Source: Neobacillus sp. WH10 (GTDB taxonomy: Bacteria > Bacillota > Bacilli > Bacillales > Cytobacillaceae). From it: a stretch of DNA of 64,000 nt. This document shows, piece after piece, positions 9,185 to 17,059 of the stretch (the stretch's first letter is position 1; the number at the start of each line of letters is the position of its first letter). The DNA is taken from contig NZ_CP126110.1 of assembly GCF_030123405.1 (NCBI RefSeq), positions 4,774,001 to 4,838,000 of the forward strand, in the 5' to 3' direction. The notes under the pieces are model-generated. The model saw only the letters and a list, made by a program, of their open reading frames with translations. It was not told the origin of the DNA and did no database searches. Made by a program: the position numbers and the translations under genes.

Positions 9185-10870
9185 TTAATAATCTCTAAAC
9201 TGCCAATCGGTGTGGGTAATGGACAGTGGCGCTGAATCAAGTTTCGGATTCAAGATATACCAGCCGCGGCCATTTGTTGCCGTATCTGTTTTATAAACAA
9301 ACCGCAGTTTTTCTGCCTCTTTCGGAACCGTTATTTCTTTTTGCTCCCAACCATTGCTTGTGCCTGTGAATTCTGTTAGTTTTTTCCATGAACCGTCTTG
9401 TAAAATTTCAACGGTACCATAGTCCCTACGGTACTCGGTCATATGCCAGGTACTAAATGTCAACTTGGCATCTTGATTTAATTGAAGATCTGACTCCATA
9501 ACACGGTTCAGCTTATCGCCATATCCCGCAAACCAAGCATGTTCCTTTTCAGGAAAGGAAACTGGAATCGCATCAGCTACCTGCCTTGCAAACAATCTTC
9601 TAGTTTGATTCGTCGACACGGTACTTCTGCTTGGATGTACACGGTTGGTTAGCAGAATCGCAACGGTTTTATTGTTTGGACTAACGACAATCGATGTTCC
9701 CGTATAACCAGTATGTCCAAAGGAATAAGTTCCTTCCGACAGGGCATCCATATACCACCCTTGCCCAAGCTCCCAGCCAAGCCCGTGGTCATTACCTGGG
9801 TACGCTTCATTTTGATTTTCAAGTAATAGTTTGATCGTTTCTGGCTTCAGGATCCTTTTTCCAGCATACTTGCCAGCATTTATGAAAATGTGCGAGAGCT
9901 TAGCAAGATCTTCAGCTGTTGAAAATACACCGGCATGGCCAGCCACACCATCAAGCGACCAAGCATTCTCATCGTGAACTTCGCCCCAAACAAGTCCGCG
10001 GTTAGGTATGGACTGATATTCAGTCGCGGCAATGCGATTTTTCAATGAGGCCGGTGGATTATACATCGTGTCCTTCATCCCTAATGGCCCCGTAATATAC
10101 TCTTTCACAAATTCATCTTGGCGCTGACCGGATAACCTCTCCACTAATACACCTAATGTAATCATGTTTAAATCGCTGTATTCATAAGTGGTACCCGGAG
10201 AATTTTTTAATGGCTGTTGAAAAACTAACTGTAATCTCTCGTCGCGTGAATTTCCTTTCGAATAAAGTGGAATCCAGGAAACGAATCCGGATGTGTGTGT
10301 TAATAACTGACGAATGGTGACGTTCTGTTTGCCGTTTGAGGCAAATTCCGGAATATACTTGGCAACCGGATCATCCAGTTCAAATAAACCTTTTTCAAAA
10401 AGAACCATAACGGCTGTGCTGGTGAAAATTTTACTAATAGATGCCAAGTCAAAAATTGTATCCTCTTGCATCGGAATCGGGTTTTCCATTTCGGTAAACT
10501 TGCCGTCAGTGTATTGGGCAGAATTCCCGTAAGCACTGTGTTTAACAATTTTTCCGCCCCTTGCCACAAAGGCAACAGCACCTGGCATAACTTTTTCCGA
10601 TATGGCCTGGTTTATTATCTGATCGATTTGCTGTAGCGGCCCCGCTGCCATGCCAGCCCCTTTTGCCGAGCTGGGGTGAAGAACACTAGATACTGGGATC
10701 ACTGTTGAATTCCAGGTGAAAACTGGGTGAGGTTTCTCTGATGCGATAGAACTGTCTTTTTCCTGTTTTTCAATCGTTGGAACAATGGTGTTGTTACTGT
10801 TTGCAAAAACAGTGGTAGTACCCAAAAAAACGGTGCAAAAAGAAGAAATGAGCAAAGTTTTTCCCTTCAT
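9185..10870 (-). CDS. amiE: serine-type N-acetylmuramyl-L-Ala amidase AmiE
   Basis: 561 residues with a signal peptide (LLISSFCTVFLGTTTVFA). The middle 400 residues are a class C beta-lactamase/esterase fold: the SxxK motif is in DLASISKIF, the YxN motif in YEYSDLN, and HTGYTGTS corresponds to the third box. The last 110 residues form a separate domain (TFSTWHMTEYRRDYGTVEIL) that may bind glycans. In B. subtilis AmiE (YbbE) strips peptides from muropeptides before NagZ and NamZ act. First gene of the operon; cre site and palindrome lie upstream. Confidence 0.88.
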   Translation of the reverse strand: MKGKTLLISSFCTVFLGTTTVFANSNNTIVPTIEKQEKDSSIASEKPHPVFTWNSTVIPVSSVLHPSSAKGAGMAAGPLQQIDQIINQAISEKVMPGAVAFVARGGKIVKHSAYGNSAQYTDGKFTEMENPIPMQEDTIFDLASISKIFTSTAVMVLFEKGLFELDDPVAKYIPEFASNGKQNVTIRQLLTHTSGFVSWIPLYSKGNSRDERLQLVFQQPLKNSPGTTYEYSDLNMITLGVLVERLSGQRQDEFVKEYITGPLGMKDTMYNPPASLKNRIAATEYQSIPNRGLVWGEVHDENAWSLDGVAGHAGVFSTAEDLAKLSHIFINAGKYAGKRILKPETIKLLLENQNEAYPGNDHGLGWELGQGWYMDALSEGTYSFGHTGYTGTSIVVSPNNKTVAILLTNRVHPSRSTVSTNQTRRLFARQVADAIPVSFPEKEHAWFAGYGDKLNRVMESDLQLNQDAKLTFSTWHMTEYRRDYGTVEILQDGSWKKLTEFTGTSNGWEQKEITVPKEAEKLRFVYKTDTATNGRGWYILNPKLDSAPLSITHTDWQFRDY

Positions 10871-10927
10871 AAGTCCCCCTTTAAGTATGATAGATTCATT
10901 GTAGGCGGCCGATTATGTATCGAAGAA

Positions 10928-10942
10928 TGGCAGCGTTTACAA
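10928..10942 (-). promoter_or_regulatory. cre site (CcpA) of the amiE operon
   Basis: TTGTAAACGCTGCCA on the minus strand fits every fixed position of the Gram-positive cre consensus WTGNAANCGNWNNCW. Its place about 60 bases before the amiE start suggests glucose repression of muropeptide recycling. Confidence 0.65.
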
Positions 10943-10968
10943 CTCAATTTAATCATATATGGAGGAAT

Positions 10969-10984
10969 GTATAGTCGTCTATAC
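10969..10984. promoter_or_regulatory. palindromic operator upstream of amiE
   Basis: GTATAGTCGTCTATAC has perfect 6-bp arms around a 4-base centre. On the minus strand the core reads GGTATAGAC, like half-sites of the GntR/HutC regulator NagR (YvoA), which responds to GlcNAc-6-phosphate. It lies about 100 bases upstream of amiE. NagR as the binder is inference. Confidence 0.5.
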
Positions 10985-11156
10985 CACCTATGTCCTAAAC
11001 AAGCCTAATCGGCTTGTTGCATTAGGTATTAAGATGCGCATCCTTTGACTCATTTTTTAAATATTTCCTAAAATTCAGTTCAAATATCCTGTGTCCCTTC
11101 TAGGAATCTTTTCATGGAAGATTAGAAGGGTGCTCTTCTAATAGCTCTAATTTGCT

Positions 11157-11376
11157 ATATCCACAGATTTCAAGGGTTTATCCACATAAACCTAGATGTT
11201 ATCAACTGTTTTTTTTTGATATCCACAAATTTATCAACATATTTTTATTGTTTATCCCCGTTAAAAACTTTTTATGTCACATATCCACATTTCGTATGTA
11301 TTTACCCACATTTTTTAAAATATTGTCCACAATCCCCATAAAATTACCCACAACTTTTTACCTCCCTTGTGGATAA
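11157..11376. other. DnaA-box cluster
   Basis: Two perfect DnaA boxes lie here (TTATCCACA at 11178, its complement at 11368). Seven more 9-mers differ by one base: ATATCCACA at 11157, 11219 and 11281, TTATCAACA at 11231, TTACCCACA at 11302 and 11344, TTGTCCACA at 11323. Weaker matches are at 11199 and 11252. All but the last perfect box point the same way. No dnaA or dnaN is near, so this looks like an accessory DnaA-binding cluster. Confidence 0.75.
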
Positions 11377-11435
11377 CACCCGTGTTCAACACATAAGGAC
11401 CTAGAAATGTATCCTAAGTCCCTATTTATAATCTT

Positions 11436-11579
11436 CTATTCTGGAATGTCAGCCTGTTTATTATTGGAATTAAGTCTTGGCCTTTCAACAATCTCTTTAA
11501 GTTCATCCACATCCCCTTTTGCGTTAATAATCTCAAAAATTTGATTCAGGCCTTCACTTGTTTCATCCCTTTTATTCAT
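11436..11579 (-). CDS. 47-aa protein of unknown function
   Basis: ATG at 11579 lies 8 bases behind a perfect GGAGG. The product is a soluble, charged, helix-prone peptide beginning MNKRDETSEGLNQIFEI and ending KQADIPE, with no membrane segment or Cys. Pattern DVDELKEIVERPRL suggests an amphipathic helix. I do not recognise the family. It lies between the DnaA-box cluster and the riboswitch gene and is read in the same direction as both amiE and the riboswitch gene. Confidence 0.6.
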   Translation of the reverse strand: MNKRDETSEGLNQIFEIINAKGDVDELKEIVERPRLNSNNKQADIPE

Positions 11580-11714
11580 AAGTATAGCCTCCTTTTCCTT
11601 ATAGAATAACCATTATTACAGCTATTATTTAACTTTAATAAAGTGTTAACACCCATTTGATCACTTTTTCACAAAATATTCATTACAGAGTGACCTGCAC
11701 TTTTTTATCGGCTC

Positions 11715-11750
11715 ATAAAAAGCCTAGATCAAATGGATCCAGGCTTCTTC
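11715..11750. terminator. terminator after the riboswitch gene
   Basis: AAGCCT-x-GATC stem with a 4-base loop and AGGCTT on the other side. T-runs occur on both strands; on the minus strand it follows the 54-aa gene by about 25 bases. Confidence 0.65.
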
Positions 11751-11771
11751 TTTTTGTAAAACAAGAATGGT

Positions 11772-11936
11772 TTACATCCTCATACCGATTTCAACCGCTT
11801 TACTATTATGATACGAGGCTTTAACCTTTAGCTTCATCCTTAGCCCTTCATCAAGACAATCTTTCTGCAAAAGTTCATGGTGACGGTGCTGGAATAAATG
11901 GTAATAGTATTTACCCCTTATAAACATTTTCAACAC
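11772..11936 (-). CDS. 54-aa protein under a c-di-GMP riboswitch
   Basis: GTG start 6 bases behind a run of seven G preceded by GA, the only good ribosome binding site here. An in-frame ATG at 11927 is too far from it. The product starts with an aromatic and His-rich part (FIRGKYYYHLFQHRHHE) and continues with a basic part (LRMKLKVKASYHNSKA). It contains one Cys and no membrane helix. I recognise no family. Control by cyclic-di-GMP is inferred from the aptamer 30 bases upstream; motility, matrix and sporulation genes are usual targets. Confidence 0.55.
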   Translation of the reverse strand: MLKMFIRGKYYYHLFQHRHHELLQKDCLDEGLRMKLKVKASYHNSKAVEIGMRM

Positions 11937-11963
11937 ATGAAACCCCCCCTCAATAGTTGAGTT

Positions 11964-12080
11964 ACATAAATCGCAGGAGTAGTCGTGTTCGGTAACTGGC
12001 TAGCATCGTCCTTAAACCTTAGCCCCTCTAGTTTTGCGTCACCATCTTTCAATGGTTTTGCCGTTTCGTACGATTTATGT
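11964..12080 (-). ncRNA. cyclic-di-GMP-I (GEMM) riboswitch
   Basis: Read on the minus strand: a perfect 10-bp closing stem (ACATAAATCG with CGATTTATGT), then GGCAAAACC, a P1b arm capped by a GAAA tetraloop (ACCATTGAAAGATGGT), the invariant GACGCAAA, a G-rich second arm with GGGGCTAAGG (tetraloop receptor side), and GCTAGCCAGTTACCGA. The base before CAAA is G, the c-di-GMP type rather than the A of cGAMP variants. The aptamer ends about 15 bases before a G-rich Shine-Dalgarno, so translational control is likely. Confidence 0.88.
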
Positions 12081-12630
12081 GTTTATTAAAAATATATGCA
12101 ATATTACAATAAATATAAAGAGTCTATAGGCCTAACAGGTGTAAAAAATTGGTGCCTAAAAAAGTAAAGAAAATGTAATCATTTTATCGTTAACAAACGT
12201 CTAGTGAATATGGGATAATTTTAATCAAGATGTTTAAAAATTTTTTTACTGTCCATGCTTTTTATTGAAGTGAAATTTTATTAATATAGGTATGTGATAT
12301 AACTGAAAGAGAAAACTTGCTGATTAGTATGTCTCTAATTGGGGTTCATTAGATGGTTGATCTTAGGCTTGATTGGTACCTATCAGATGAAAAAGAGTTA
12401 AATATGAGCACAAAACCAACAAAATAAAGGCGGTGCGAGCAGAGCCTTGCCAATTATATTTCTTTGGCAAACTTAGTTTTTTTATATTTAGATTTAAAAA
12501 ACTGACTTTTTCAAATTAGAAGTATCGATACTTCGAAACAAGTCCAAGTATAAAACGGAAGCTTTCGATACTAGAAATCTTAAAAAGTTAGCGCAGCTCC
12601 ACACTGTTTTCATAGAAAAGGAAGTTTAAC
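12081..12630. other. 550-bp intergenic region
   Basis: AT-rich, no convincing ORF. The one structure seen is at about 12446-12480: TTGCCAA, a 10-base loop, TTGGCAA, then seven T after a short gap, a possible weak terminator or leader hairpin upstream of the vanY-type gene. The gene has its own AAAGGAAG ribosome binding site. Confidence 0.4.
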
Positions 12631-13407
12631 ATGACAAAATATCGATACATTATTCTAAGTCTTATCGTTCTTTCGCTTGCTTTAGCAGGCTTCTCGGGAA
12701 AAAAGCATTTTGAACAAACCAATGAAAAAAAGGGCATTCAGTCGCAAGTCTCTGCTAACAAGTCATCAGCTGACACGAAAAGTGCCAAACACCAACAAAA
12801 TAGTACAAGCATTCAAGTCGTTTCTAACCCTGATGAAGTTCCAGTTCTTGTAAACAAGTATAATAAACTGCCCGATGATTACACGCCAAGTGATTTGATT
12901 TATCCAAACATACCTTTTACATTTAAAAAGAAAATTGAAAAACGGGAAATGCGCGAAATAGCAGCAGCCGCAATCGAAGATTTATTTGCTGGCGCCAAAC
13001 AAGATGGTGTGAATTTACTTGGTGTTTCAGCCTACAGATCTCATGCAGTCCAAACTTCTTTGTTTAATAACTATGTAAAAAAAGATGGATATGAAGCAGC
13101 AATAACTTATAGTGCTGTTCCTGGCACGAGTGAACATGAGACAGGTCTTGCCATTGATGTGACCGGCGGAAACGGAAAATGCGCAGCAGAGGACTGCTTC
13201 AAAGGAACGCCTGAGGCGGAGTGGCTCCAGAATCATGCAGCTGAATACGGCTTTATCATCCGCTATCCAAAGGGAAAAGAGGACATCACCGGCTACCAAT
13301 ATGAACCCTGGCATCTTCGCTACGTCGGAAAAACTATTGCCAAAGATATCATGAGCCGAGGCATCACCCTCGAAGAATACTACAATGCAACACCAGTCAA
13401 TAAATAA
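12631..13407 (+). CDS. D,D-/L,D-carboxypeptidase, VanY (M15B) family
   Basis: 258 residues. An N-terminal hydrophobic stretch (IILSLIVLSLALAGFSG) is a signal peptide or anchor, followed by a low-complexity Ser/Lys/Gln linker. The M15B domain occupies residues 85-250: SAYRSHAVQTSLF, then the zinc motif in GTSEHETGLAIDVTG (His and Asp ligands), and the third ligand in YEPWHLRYVG. It trims terminal D-Ala (or L-Ala/D-Ala bonds) from peptidoglycan stems outside the membrane. It resembles LdcB/YodJ-type enzymes; exact specificity cannot be read from sequence. Confidence 0.9.
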   Translation: MTKYRYIILSLIVLSLALAGFSGKKHFEQTNEKKGIQSQVSANKSSADTKSAKHQQNSTSIQVVSNPDEVPVLVNKYNKLPDDYTPSDLIYPNIPFTFKKKIEKREMREIAAAAIEDLFAGAKQDGVNLLGVSAYRSHAVQTSLFNNYVKKDGYEAAITYSAVPGTSEHETGLAIDVTGGNGKCAAEDCFKGTPEAEWLQNHAAEYGFIIRYPKGKEDITGYQYEPWHLRYVGKTIAKDIMSRGITLEEYYNATPVNK

Positions 13408-13435
13408 TAGCGCCTTGAAAGGTACCTTCTATATA

Positions 13436-13450
13436 TGGTGCCTGACACCA
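13436..13450. repeat. dispersed palindrome, copy 2
   Basis: TGGTGCCTGACACCA about 30 bases downstream of the VanY-type gene. Confidence 0.8.
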
Positions 13451-13511
13451 TTCGTGAACAAATGTCCTCCAACGATGGACGTTTTCTGAAACGTAAGAGC
13501 TTAACAACGAG

Positions 13512-13560
13512 AAAGGGCCCAGATTGCTTCTTATGTGCAGCAATCTGGGCCCCATTTTTG
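13512..13560. terminator. strong bidirectional terminator
   Basis: Perfect 14-bp stem GGGCCCAGATTGCT with its complement around a 10-base loop, T-runs on both strands. It separates the converging vanY-type and yaaN genes. Confidence 0.88.
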
Positions 13561-14742
13561 TTACTTCCCTTTTATTTCTAACAGTTTTAATCGTAGGTCA
13601 TTTTCCATGTTGGCGAGTTCTTGTTCAGCTAGGCGGCGCTTGTGGCGGCCCTCTTCTTGGATCCTCATAGTTTCTTCGAGTGTGGTGATTAAGCTTTCCT
13701 GGGTTTTCTTTAATGTTTCAATATCAACAAGACCGCGCTCGTTTTCTTTTGCCGTTTCAATCGTATTTGTTTTCAGCATTTCTGCATTTTTCAATAACAG
13801 CTCATTGGTTGTTTTTGAAACCTGCTTCTGTGCTTCAACTGCATGACGCTGGCGAATGAGTGTCAACGCAATCGCCACTTGATTTTTCCATAATGGAATT
13901 GCCGTCATAATCGACGATTGGATTTTTTCTACAAGCGCCTGGTTCGTGTTTTGAATCAACCGAATTTGCGGTGCACTTTGAATTGTGATTTCACGGCTTA
14001 ATTTCAAATCATGCAGACGCTTGTCTAAACGGTCAGCAAACTGAATCATATCATTGACCTCTTGAAACTTCATTTGGTCATTTGCTGCCTTAGCTGCTTT
14101 TTTCAACTGCGGGATGGTCTTTGTCTGTATTTCATCTAACTTAATTTCACCGGCAGCAATATAAATATTAAGTGCATGGAAATATTCTTTATTCGTTTCA
14201 TAAAGCTGTTCGAGCAATTTTATATCGGACAAAAGGACATTTTTACTACGATCAAGTTTCACACTGATTCGGTCAATTTGCGCCCCTGTTTTTTGGTATT
14301 TGGAAAGCACTTCTTGGAGCGAGCCTGAAATTTTTCCAAACATACGTGCAAACAAGGATGGCTTCCCATCCTTTAGTTCATCCGGATTTACCTCATCAAG
14401 CCTTTTCATTAAATCGCTGATGATTTCCCCTATTTCGCCAACGTCCTTTTTCTGTACATGCTCGAGCATCGCATGCGAGAAGGATAACAGTTTTCCTTGG
14501 GCTTGGGTACCGTATAAAATCATAGCTTGGTGGTTGGTCGGGTCAATTTGTTCAGCAAGCTGATAGGCCTTTGCCCGGTTTTCTTCCGGGATTACATCAA
14601 TTAATTTGACCGGCTTCGCTTCATTTGTTTGCGGATCCGGATTTTTGGCAAGTTCAACCTGATCGCCAAACGGATTGGCAAGGATATCATCTAATAAATC
14701 TCCAGATTTCTGGATTGGGTTGTTTTCATTCATTTTAGCCAC
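13561..14742 (-). CDS. yaaN: TelA/KlaA family (toxic anion resistance) protein
   Basis: 393 residues, soluble and almost wholly helical with long coiled-coil stretches. TelA-family landmarks include SKYQKTGAQIDRISVKLDRS, a QIRLIQNTNQALVEKIQSS segment and WKNQVAIALTLIRQRHA. The family was named for tellurite resistance, but the normal role is unclear, perhaps cell-envelope stress. The pairing with xpaC (13-bp overlap) matches B. subtilis xpaC-yaaN, supporting joint function. Confidence 0.88.
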   Translation of the reverse strand: MAKMNENNPIQKSGDLLDDILANPFGDQVELAKNPDPQTNEAKPVKLIDVIPEENRAKAYQLAEQIDPTNHQAMILYGTQAQGKLLSFSHAMLEHVQKKDVGEIGEIISDLMKRLDEVNPDELKDGKPSLFARMFGKISGSLQEVLSKYQKTGAQIDRISVKLDRSKNVLLSDIKLLEQLYETNKEYFHALNIYIAAGEIKLDEIQTKTIPQLKKAAKAANDQMKFQEVNDMIQFADRLDKRLHDLKLSREITIQSAPQIRLIQNTNQALVEKIQSSIMTAIPLWKNQVAIALTLIRQRHAVEAQKQVSKTTNELLLKNAEMLKTNTIETAKENERGLVDIETLKKTQESLITTLEETMRIQEEGRHKRRLAEQELANMENDLRLKLLEIKGK

Positions 14743-15386
14743 CTATTTTCTTCTGGGAATTTGGAATCTTTTTTTTGTTTGATGGAGTGCTTTGCAACAT
14801 CTATTTCAAAATTTAACGTATCGATGTCATTGGAAATAACATGATATAGATCCTCTTCCAATACCTTTGTTAGCTCGTTTAACGTCCTCCGCGTTTCAAT
14901 CAGGGATTGACCCATTTCGATGTTTTGTTTTGGCTGGGCAGAGAGGAAATTATATTTCTCTGTGAGCTCGACAACTGAATCTAAATGGGAAAAATAAAAT
15001 TCCTCAGCCTTGTAAAAACGCTTCGGTTCTTTTATTGTCATCTTATATATTTTCTTTGTAATCCTGTGTAAGTCAATTCTATATTTGACAGAAGAAATGT
15101 CGCGTATCTTGAAAATACTTTTATTCAAGCGCCTAATTTTCTGCTTTGCCTCCGCTAAATTTTTCTTAATGTAGCGGTATTCTTTCCGTGACAACTGGTG
15201 CTTTTTTAAATAGCGGGTATTCATGATTAAAGAGAGGATTAGATGGGTAAGGACCCCTCCAAAAATCGCTATTGCAATTGAAGACCAGAATGTTTGACCG
15301 AAAGGAAAATAGCATAATAGCCATGTAATCAACGTTATAGGAATTGCTACAAATGAGCGAATCAGAAATGACAAAATCGGGTTCAT
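14730..15386 (-). CDS. xpaC: XpaC family protein
   Basis: 218 residues. Two membrane helices at residues 5-60 (SFLIRSFVAIPITLITWLL; SSIAIAIFGGVLTHLILSL) are followed by a basic, helical cytoplasmic part that includes YIKKNLAEAKQKIRRLNK. XpaC was described through hydrolysis of a chromogenic phosphate; its physiological role is unknown. It is translated together with yaaN, suggesting a membrane-bound partner for the TelA-type protein. Confidence 0.85.
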   Translation of the reverse strand: MNPILSFLIRSFVAIPITLITWLLCYFPFGQTFWSSIAIAIFGGVLTHLILSLIMNTRYLKKHQLSRKEYRYIKKNLAEAKQKIRRLNKSIFKIRDISSVKYRIDLHRITKKIYKMTIKEPKRFYKAEEFYFSHLDSVVELTEKYNFLSAQPKQNIEMGQSLIETRRTLNELTKVLEEDLYHVISNDIDTLNFEIDVAKHSIKQKKDSKFPEENRWLK

Positions 15387-15611
15387 AATATATCGACTCC
15401 TGACTTAATAATCCTTTATATTCATACGAATGAATGAAATGAATGTTTCACTTCCTTAAAAAAATCCTCATCATCAGAAAGTTATTTCCATTTACTACTT
15501 CCACAATACACGAAAAAACTCCTTCCTGCCATAGACCATAAACGGAAAGAAATCTAAGACTTGAGACGTATTTTTGTATATTTATTGTATTGATGTTGTT
15601 TGTAGTGTTAT

Positions 15612-15668
15612 TGGTGTCAGGCACCCTTCGTGGACATTTTGCCATTTTGTACACCTGGGGTGGACAGT
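15612..15668. repeat. dispersed palindrome, copy 3, in composite element
   Basis: TGGTGTCAGGCACCC, extended by CTTCGTGGACA and, 20 bases on, GGGGTGGACAG. The same extended arrangement occurs at 22792-22835 and 28721-28765 on the other strand. The 15387-15837 gap otherwise shows nothing I recognise. Confidence 0.75.
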
Positions 15669-15786
15669 GAGGATACTATTAAGATTCAGATGTTATTTTT
15701 CAGTACGAAATTTATTACGATAGGATGAATCAATACTTTTGCATTAGAATAGAAATTTTTTATTAGTTCTAAGTTCTTATTCTATT

Positions 15787-15825
15787 AAAAAAGCAGTCTA
15801 TCCTATAATGGATAGCCCGCATTTT
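15787..15825 (-). terminator. terminator after the VOC gene
   Basis: GCGGGCTATCC, loop, GGATAGACTGC, then TTTTTT on the minus strand, 20 bases past the stop codon. Confidence 0.75.
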
Positions 15826-15837
15826 GTTTTTATTTAC

Positions 15838-16224
15838 CTATCTCTCGTATAGCTCAATTGGGAGCCCATCTGGATCGGTAAAGAAAGTGAATTTCTTGCT
15901 TGTTATCGAATCAACACGGATGGCTTCAACCGTTATGTGGTGATTCTCTAACTCTTTCACTGCTTCTTCAATACCATCCACCTCAAAGGCAATATGTCTT
16001 AATCCAGCTGCTTCCGGATAGCTTAGCCGTGCTGGCGGATTCGGGAACGAAAACAACTCAATTTGATAATGTCCTCCAACTTCCAAATCAAGCTTATAGG
16101 AATCCCTTTCCTCGCGATAAACTTCACGCGCTGGCGTCAGTCCAAGAACCCGAACATAGAAATCCTTTGATTTTTGATAATCCGAACAAATAACAGCAAT
16201 ATGATGAATTTTCTTTAACTTCAT
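15838..16224 (-). CDS. VOC-family (glyoxalase-like) metalloprotein
   Basis: 128 residues, one vicinal-oxygen-chelate domain of two beta-alpha-beta-beta-beta modules. IHHIAVICSDYQKSKDFY supplies the first metal His; the others are likely in YQIELFSF (Glu), GLRHIAFEV (His) and GLPIELYE (Glu). This H-E-H-E set fits a glyoxalase-I-like or YaeR-type enzyme. The substrate is unknown. Single gene with a GGGGGATAAG ribosome binding site and its own terminator. Confidence 0.82.
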   Translation of the reverse strand: MKLKKIHHIAVICSDYQKSKDFYVRVLGLTPAREVYREERDSYKLDLEVGGHYQIELFSFPNPPARLSYPEAAGLRHIAFEVDGIEEAVKELENHHITVEAIRVDSITSKKFTFFTDPDGLPIELYER

Positions 16225-16324
16225 ATCACCTTATCCCCCTTTTAAATGATAAAAAAACCAAAGCCCCCTTGTCTAGAAAATAAACATGGGGGCAATATTA
16301 GCATATGAAACAGGCGTCCAATCC

Positions 16325-16684
16325 TTAACAAAAATTGTCCTCTTGCCATGTGTCCACGACTGGTGAAGCACCCGGTTGGCGATTATCGCCATGAACCAAC
16401 AAGATATCAGGTTTTACTTCGGCAAGAACTTGATTAAGCCCTTCTAAACTACAAGTCGTAACATCAATTATTGATTATCTTACCTTCATGATTTTCAAGT
16501 CGTAATCTGGTGTAATATCAAAAATATTCAAGACCTAGTCGAGCATTTCGCGATGCTGTGCAGTAACCGTGACGATTGATTTGATATGATCAGGATATTT
16601 TTCTAATTCTTTGACAAGTGGAGCCATTTTAATCTCTTCTGGCCTAGTTCCGAACACTGTCATTACCTTCAATTGATTCACCAT
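16325..16684 (-). pseudogene. remnant of UDP-GlcNAc 2-epimerase (MnaA/WecB)
   Basis: ATG at 16684 behind AGAGG opens a frame reading VMTVFGTRPEEIKMAPLVKE, the family's N-terminal nucleotide-binding signature, then VTVTAQHREMLD. A TAG at 16537 and a TAA at 16477 interrupt it; the same frame continues with EGLNQVLAEVKPDILLVHGD before similarity stops at about 16385. Only the first quarter of a roughly 380-residue enzyme is left. Intact versions make UDP-ManNAc for teichoic acid linkage units. The rest to 17059 holds no gene. Confidence 0.8.
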
Positions 16685-17059
16685 AGAAACCTCTAAATTC
16701 TACATCTATATTCATAATTCAATTCCATTGTTACTTGAAAAATTTATTACTTGTAAAGAAGAGTTTATTTTTCAGGCTGCTGGCAATTTAAACCCACTAA
16801 CATGATAACAAATTACAGATGAAGAGAAAAGAAATAACTGGAATCACAAATTCAAGTTGGTCAATAAGTTAACTGGAATAGAAGTAAAGAGAAAACAACT
16901 TGAACTCTATCATGTATCACTTTTTTATAGACAGGCAGCAGCTTTCGGCACCAAGGAATGGACATTTTTAAAATAATCGAAAAAAATAAGGAATTTAGCC
17001 TAAGCCCTGACCATTTTACTCTCTTTTGCATAAATAATAAATAAAGGAGAGGATAAGCC

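Noticed and set aside
11157..11376. Chromosomal oriC
   Set aside because: There is no dnaA, dnaN, rnpA-rpmH or clear AT-rich unwinding element with DnaA-trios beside the boxes.
12081..12630. c-di-AMP (ydaO) riboswitch before the VanY-type gene
   Set aside because: Expected because such switches often control wall hydrolases, but the conserved core was not found.
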